Below, in pieces: positions 6,688-9,113 of a DNA stretch of 9,113 nt. How positions within the stretch are numbered: the stretch's first letter is position 1; the number at the start of each line of letters is the position of its first letter. The stretch spans positions 1 through 9,113 of the forward strand of contig JAITNS010000100.1 of NCBI GenBank assembly GCA_031290315.1. The letters run 5' to 3'. The notes under the pieces are model-generated. The model searched no databases. It was not told the DNA's origin and saw only the letters and a list, made by a program, of their open reading frames with translations. The position numbers and the translations under genes are program-made. The stretch is from Puniceicoccales bacterium (GTDB lineage: Bacteria > Verrucomicrobiota > Verrucomicrobiia > Opitutales > LL51).

Positions 6688-6707
6688 TTTCAATATTTAT
6701 AAACAAC

Positions 6708-6735
6708 TACCTCCCTCCCAAAGCGGTGTTGCTTT
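6708..6735. other. pyrimidine block and short hairpin between convergent genes
   Basis: CTCCCTCCC (6711-6719), the reverse complement of the GGGAGGGAG core of the dispersed repeat, follows TATAAAC by six bases, and similar A/T-rich words precede it in the other copies. Right after it, AAAGC (6720-6724) and GCTTT (6731-6735) form a 5-bp hairpin with a 6-base loop. It lies between the convergent XRE and LysR genes and could be a weak bidirectional terminator, but no T run follows. Confidence 0.25.
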
Positions 6736-6760
6736 AGAAATAATAACCTTCAATGTGTGA

Positions 6761-7660
6761 CTAATTATTATATTCAAAGAGGGCACGTCCTCTGAGAATC
6801 GAAATAAAATGTTCCATGGCACGATTAATTTTTCTCGTTTTGCGATAAGTTAAATAAATTGGGATGGAAATTTGAATATCTTTGAGAGGCACTACGTGAA
6901 AATTATGACCTTCCAGAGAAGAACGAATGCTACTTTTTGGTAAAATGGCAATACTGTTGTGCATTTCGATAGCCTGTTTAATGAGTTCAATCTGGTTGAA
7001 TTCTAATAAGTAGTGCGGACGCCCTATACTTTTCCCAATACTTTGCTCAAAGAGTACCCGTAATGGATGATTCCTTGAAAATCCAATTAACGATTTTGAT
7101 TCCAAATCGTTTAGTGAAAATGTTTGTTGGTCTTTAAATTCCGATTGCGCTGAGCAAACCATAACAAACTCGTCTTTCGCAAATAATTCGGAAATGAGTT
7201 CCGTGTTGTGTAATGGGAATTCCAAAATGATGAGATCAGATTTGGGATCCAAATTACCACTTTGTAAACTATTGTAATCACTATAATGAATATCCAAGGC
7301 GAAATTTTTGAAGGTCTTGAAGTATTCGCGAACATAGTGTGGAATAATGTAAAGGCCAACCCAATAATTGGTCAGCAGATTTACTCCACCTAACGTCTTA
7401 GCGTCGTAGTTTTGTAAATTTTCTAGCATGGTATCATATTCCGATAAAATAAGTTTAGCATGCCGATAAAATACAGCCCCTTCTTCCGTCAATTGAAACG
7501 ATTTTTTCTTTTTTTCTAACAGGTGAACGTTTAAACGCTCTTCCAATAGCCTAATTTTTTGGCTAATGGCAGATTGCGAAACCATGTTTTGTTTTGCTGT
7601 TTTCGAAAAATTCGCATTCTCGACAAGATCCGAAAATATTTTTAGTGTTTTTATATTCAT
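6761..7660 (-). CDS. LysR-family transcriptional regulator
   Basis: This is a typical 299-aa LTTR. The N-terminal winged HTH spans residues 1-62, with the recognition region SKTAKQNMVSQSAISQKIRL and LLEERLNVHLLEKKKKSFQLTEEG as two adjoining parts. A linker helix (YRHAKLILSEYDTMLENLQ) follows, then the two-lobed periplasmic-binding-protein-like effector domain from about residue 90 to 295. The ligand cannot be inferred. The gene diverges from the AsmA-like gene, the usual LTTR arrangement for control of the neighbour and of itself, and a symmetric site lies just upstream of its start. There is no clear Shine-Dalgarno site; the ATG at 7658-7660 is chosen because it begins the conserved MNIKTLKIFSDLVE helix. 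Confidence 0.95.
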   Translation of the reverse strand: MNIKTLKIFSDLVENANFSKTAKQNMVSQSAISQKIRLLEERLNVHLLEKKKKSFQLTEEGAVFYRHAKLILSEYDTMLENLQNYDAKTLGGVNLLTNYWVGLYIIPHYVREYFKTFKNFALDIHYSDYNSLQSGNLDPKSDLIILEFPLHNTELISELFAKDEFVMVCSAQSEFKDQQTFSLNDLESKSLIGFSRNHPLRVLFEQSIGKSIGRPHYLLEFNQIELIKQAIEMHNSIAILPKSSIRSSLEGHNFHVVPLKDIQISIPIYLTYRKTRKINRAMEHFISILRGRALFEYNN

Positions 7661-7818
7661 GTTTTTTTGTTTTCACAATATTGTATGAATCTTAATATAA
7701 AATGCAACGATTTTTACTTTTATTTTATAAATTAATTTTTATGATCGATTTAAACTAAAAAATTAAGAGAAAAATAAAGATTGGATAATCTGAAAATATA
7801 GCTAAACTATATTGCTGT
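7661..7818. promoter_or_regulatory. divergent LysR / AsmA-like control region
   Basis: This 158-base, very AT-rich gap contains the perfect palindrome ACAATATTGT (7675-7684) inside TTC...GAA, with T7673 and A7685 giving a T-N11-A site. It lies 14 bases upstream of the LysR start, the expected place for LTTR autoregulation. Near the other end, AATATAG (7795-7801) and CTATATT (7807-7813) form a 7-bp inverted repeat just upstream of the AsmA-like ATG at 7819. Promoter boxes are not distinct in such AT-rich DNA. Confidence 0.5.
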
Positions 7819-8847
7819 ATGTTTTTGAAGATTTTCATTTTTCCATTTAAGGCATTATATCTTATATGGCGTTTTTGTTCAAGTCTTTTACACTTTTTAA
7901 TACACATATTGTTTATAGTAATATTATTAGCAGGCGTTTTACTTATATCATTCAATCTATGGTTTCCAGCCGCCGCTAAATGGTATGTGGCCCATAAATC
8001 TGGATTCCAATTGCAAATTGGACACTCCAAATGCGCCCTCTATCGAGGATTAATCGACTTTAATGCGGTCGAAATTAAAAATCCAGAAGGAAAATTTTTC
8101 CAAGATGATTGCTTGAAATTTAATCGCCTCATGCTAAAAGCAAATTTGCTATCAATGATGGCTCCCGAAATGGTCATTGAGGAAATCGTCATCGATGTCG
8201 ACCGTATCGTGTGCGATAAAAATAATCAGGACGATATTAATGTCCTAGAATTTGGAAAGGCTTTTATGATATCGGAAGCTAAATATTTACAATTAAATAA
8301 AAAGCGTGGTAAATCGGTTAAGGATAAGAAGAGTGATGCTAAAGAATCTTTAGTAAAACCAGAATCGGAGAAATCAGAATCGGAGAAAGCTGATGATTCT
8401 TCTTCAAAATTTTTTACGATCTGCGATGATGGTCACTTTGTCGCTCGAAAAGTGATGATCCATATCGATACTTTTAAACTACATAATGTCACCATGGCAG
8501 GAGAAGATAAAACAATTCCGATCAATGAGACCTGGACTTTAACTGATGTTAAATCTAAAAAAGAAGTGATCGAATCCGTCATAACCCATCTCCAAAAGTA
8601 TGGCATCGGTATCATTATGCAAAATATTTTCGAGACCGTTTCCAATCTACCAGGCATAAAATCTGTTAATCACGTGGTGGAAAAAGTAGGCCGTTGGGGA
8701 CGTGGAATTTTTAAAAGTATGGCCAAAGCAATGACAAAAATGCTCCCATCTAAAAGTGCTCCAGAAACAAATACAGCTAGCAATAAACCGGAACCCAAAA
8801 AAACTGCTGAGCCCAATAATGCTGCAGTCGGTGTACCTCACAACTAG
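7819..8847 (+). CDS. membrane-anchored AsmA-like envelope protein (hypothetical)
   Basis: This 342-aa protein has one N-terminal membrane anchor (about 24-48) preceded by a short basic/aromatic cytoplasmic stretch, so most of it should be periplasmic. Residues ~60-150 (GFQLQIGHSKCALYRGLIDF, VEIKNPEGKF, MVIEEIVIDVDRI) match the start of AsmA/DUF748-type bridge-like lipid-transfer or envelope-assembly proteins, in which beta strands line a groove; the match is by pattern only. A charged low-complexity linker (about 160-195) contains ESEKS/ESEKA encoded by a 15-bp tandem repeat. A second beta-rich part and an amphipathic region with GRWGRGIFKSMAKAMTKML follow, then a Pro/Lys/Asn-rich tail. It is short for AsmA. 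No Shine-Dalgarno site is evident at the ATG. Codon use (ATC, GTC) resembles secDF, suggesting a resident gene. Confidence 0.75.
   Translation: MFLKIFIFPFKALYLIWRFCSSLLHFLIHILFIVILLAGVLLISFNLWFPAAAKWYVAHKSGFQLQIGHSKCALYRGLIDFNAVEIKNPEGKFFQDDCLKFNRLMLKANLLSMMAPEMVIEEIVIDVDRIVCDKNNQDDINVLEFGKAFMISEAKYLQLNKKRGKSVKDKKSDAKESLVKPESEKSESEKADDSSSKFFTICDDGHFVARKVMIHIDTFKLHNVTMAGEDKTIPINETWTLTDVKSKKEVIESVITHLQKYGIGIIMQNIFETVSNLPGIKSVNHVVEKVGRWGRGIFKSMAKAMTKMLPSKSAPETNTASNKPEPKKTAEPNNAAVGVPHN
8361..8390 (+). repeat. in-frame 15-bp tandem repeat in the AsmA-like gene
   Basis: AGAATCGGAGAAATC (8361-8375) is followed by the same unit with one substitution (8376-8390). It encodes ESEKS then ESEKA in the charged linker. 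Being a multiple of three, slippage here would change linker length without breaking the frame. Confidence 0.85.
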
Positions 8848-8849
8848 TG

Positions 8850-8883
8850 GAACGCTTTCGGGAGTAGAATGCTTTCAGGAGTC
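8850..8883 (+). repeat. 17-bp tandem repeat downstream of the AsmA-like gene
   Basis: GAACGCTTTCGGGAGTA (8850-8866) is followed directly by GAATGCTTTCAGGAGTC (8867-8883), with three differences. It begins right after the TAG stop at 8845-8847. No hairpin or coding role is evident. The rest of the gap to 8985 contains only a possible CGGG/CCCG hairpin (8966-8983). Confidence 0.8.
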
Positions 8884-8985
8884 GATCAAAGTAAATGAGG
8901 TAGTGGAAATTAAATTTGTGTAACGACACCGGATAAAGAATTTACTGTAAAATTATGATTGTAGTCGGGGCAATTTTCTCCCGTA

Positions 8986-9113
8986 AAAATCTATTAAACA
9001 CGCGGTGGAAAAAGTGGGCCGTTGGGGACGTGGAATTTTTAAAAGTATGGCCAAAGCAATGACAAAAATGCTCCCATCTAAAAATGCTCCAGAAATGAAT
9101 ACAGCTAGCAATA
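8986..9113 (+). pseudogene. partial duplicate of the AsmA-like gene 3' region (runs off the right edge)
   Basis: These 128 bases match 8658-8785 at an offset of 328 bp with seven substitutions (about 94.5% identity) and no indels. The reading frame is preserved (KSIKHAVEKVGRWGRGIF and onwards), but a TAA at 8984-8986 sits immediately upstream and no start codon or ribosome site precedes it, so this looks like a 5'-truncated copy. Six substitutions alter five residues (V to I, N to K, V to A, S to N, T to M) and one is silent, in line with relaxed constraint. The copy continues beyond the window. A small internal start such as the GTG at 9005 cannot be excluded. Confidence 0.8.

Overview
The window looks like the chromosome of a moderately AT-rich bacterium, probably Verrucomicrobiota of the Opitutia type. 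This is inferred, not proven, from a fused SecD-SecF protein with a long N-terminal region ahead of GLDLKGG, the secDF-recJ pairing, and generally weak Shine-Dalgarno sites. No rRNA, tRNA, CRISPR array, transposase or integrase is visible.

Left third (1-4329), core genes on the + strand: a SecDF protein-export translocase subunit cut by the left edge, then a complete RecJ single-strand exonuclease. The 214-base gap between them holds an inverted copy of a dispersed repeat.

Middle (4330-6760), an accessory-looking region. Two abutting copies of a ~210-bp segment precede a RadC-type JAMM/MPN protein. Each copy includes the radC upstream region and the first five radC codons. radC overlaps convergently by 17 nt with a two-gene leftward operon: a 73-aa helical protein translationally coupled to a 116-aa excisionase/MerR-like HTH protein. 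That operon diverges from a rightward XRE-family repressor-like gene across a gap rich in inverted repeats. The layout (cI-like regulator, divergent coupled small genes, RadC) resembles the regulatory part of a small prophage or integrative element, but no recombinase or structural gene is in view.

Right third (6761-9113): a LysR-family regulator on the - strand diverges from a membrane-anchored, AsmA-like envelope protein on the + strand. A second copy of the 3' part of the AsmA-like gene lies 328 bp downstream and runs off the right edge.

The most interesting unexplained signals are non-coding. First, a repeat core (TTGACA, 18 variable bases, AGGCTSAAA, ATAAGGGAGGGAG) occurs three times at unrelated loci in both orientations. 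Second, gene ends (the radC 5' end and the asmA-like 3' end) have been duplicated next to their parent genes at about 95% identity. No complete new defence or metabolic system can be demonstrated from this window.
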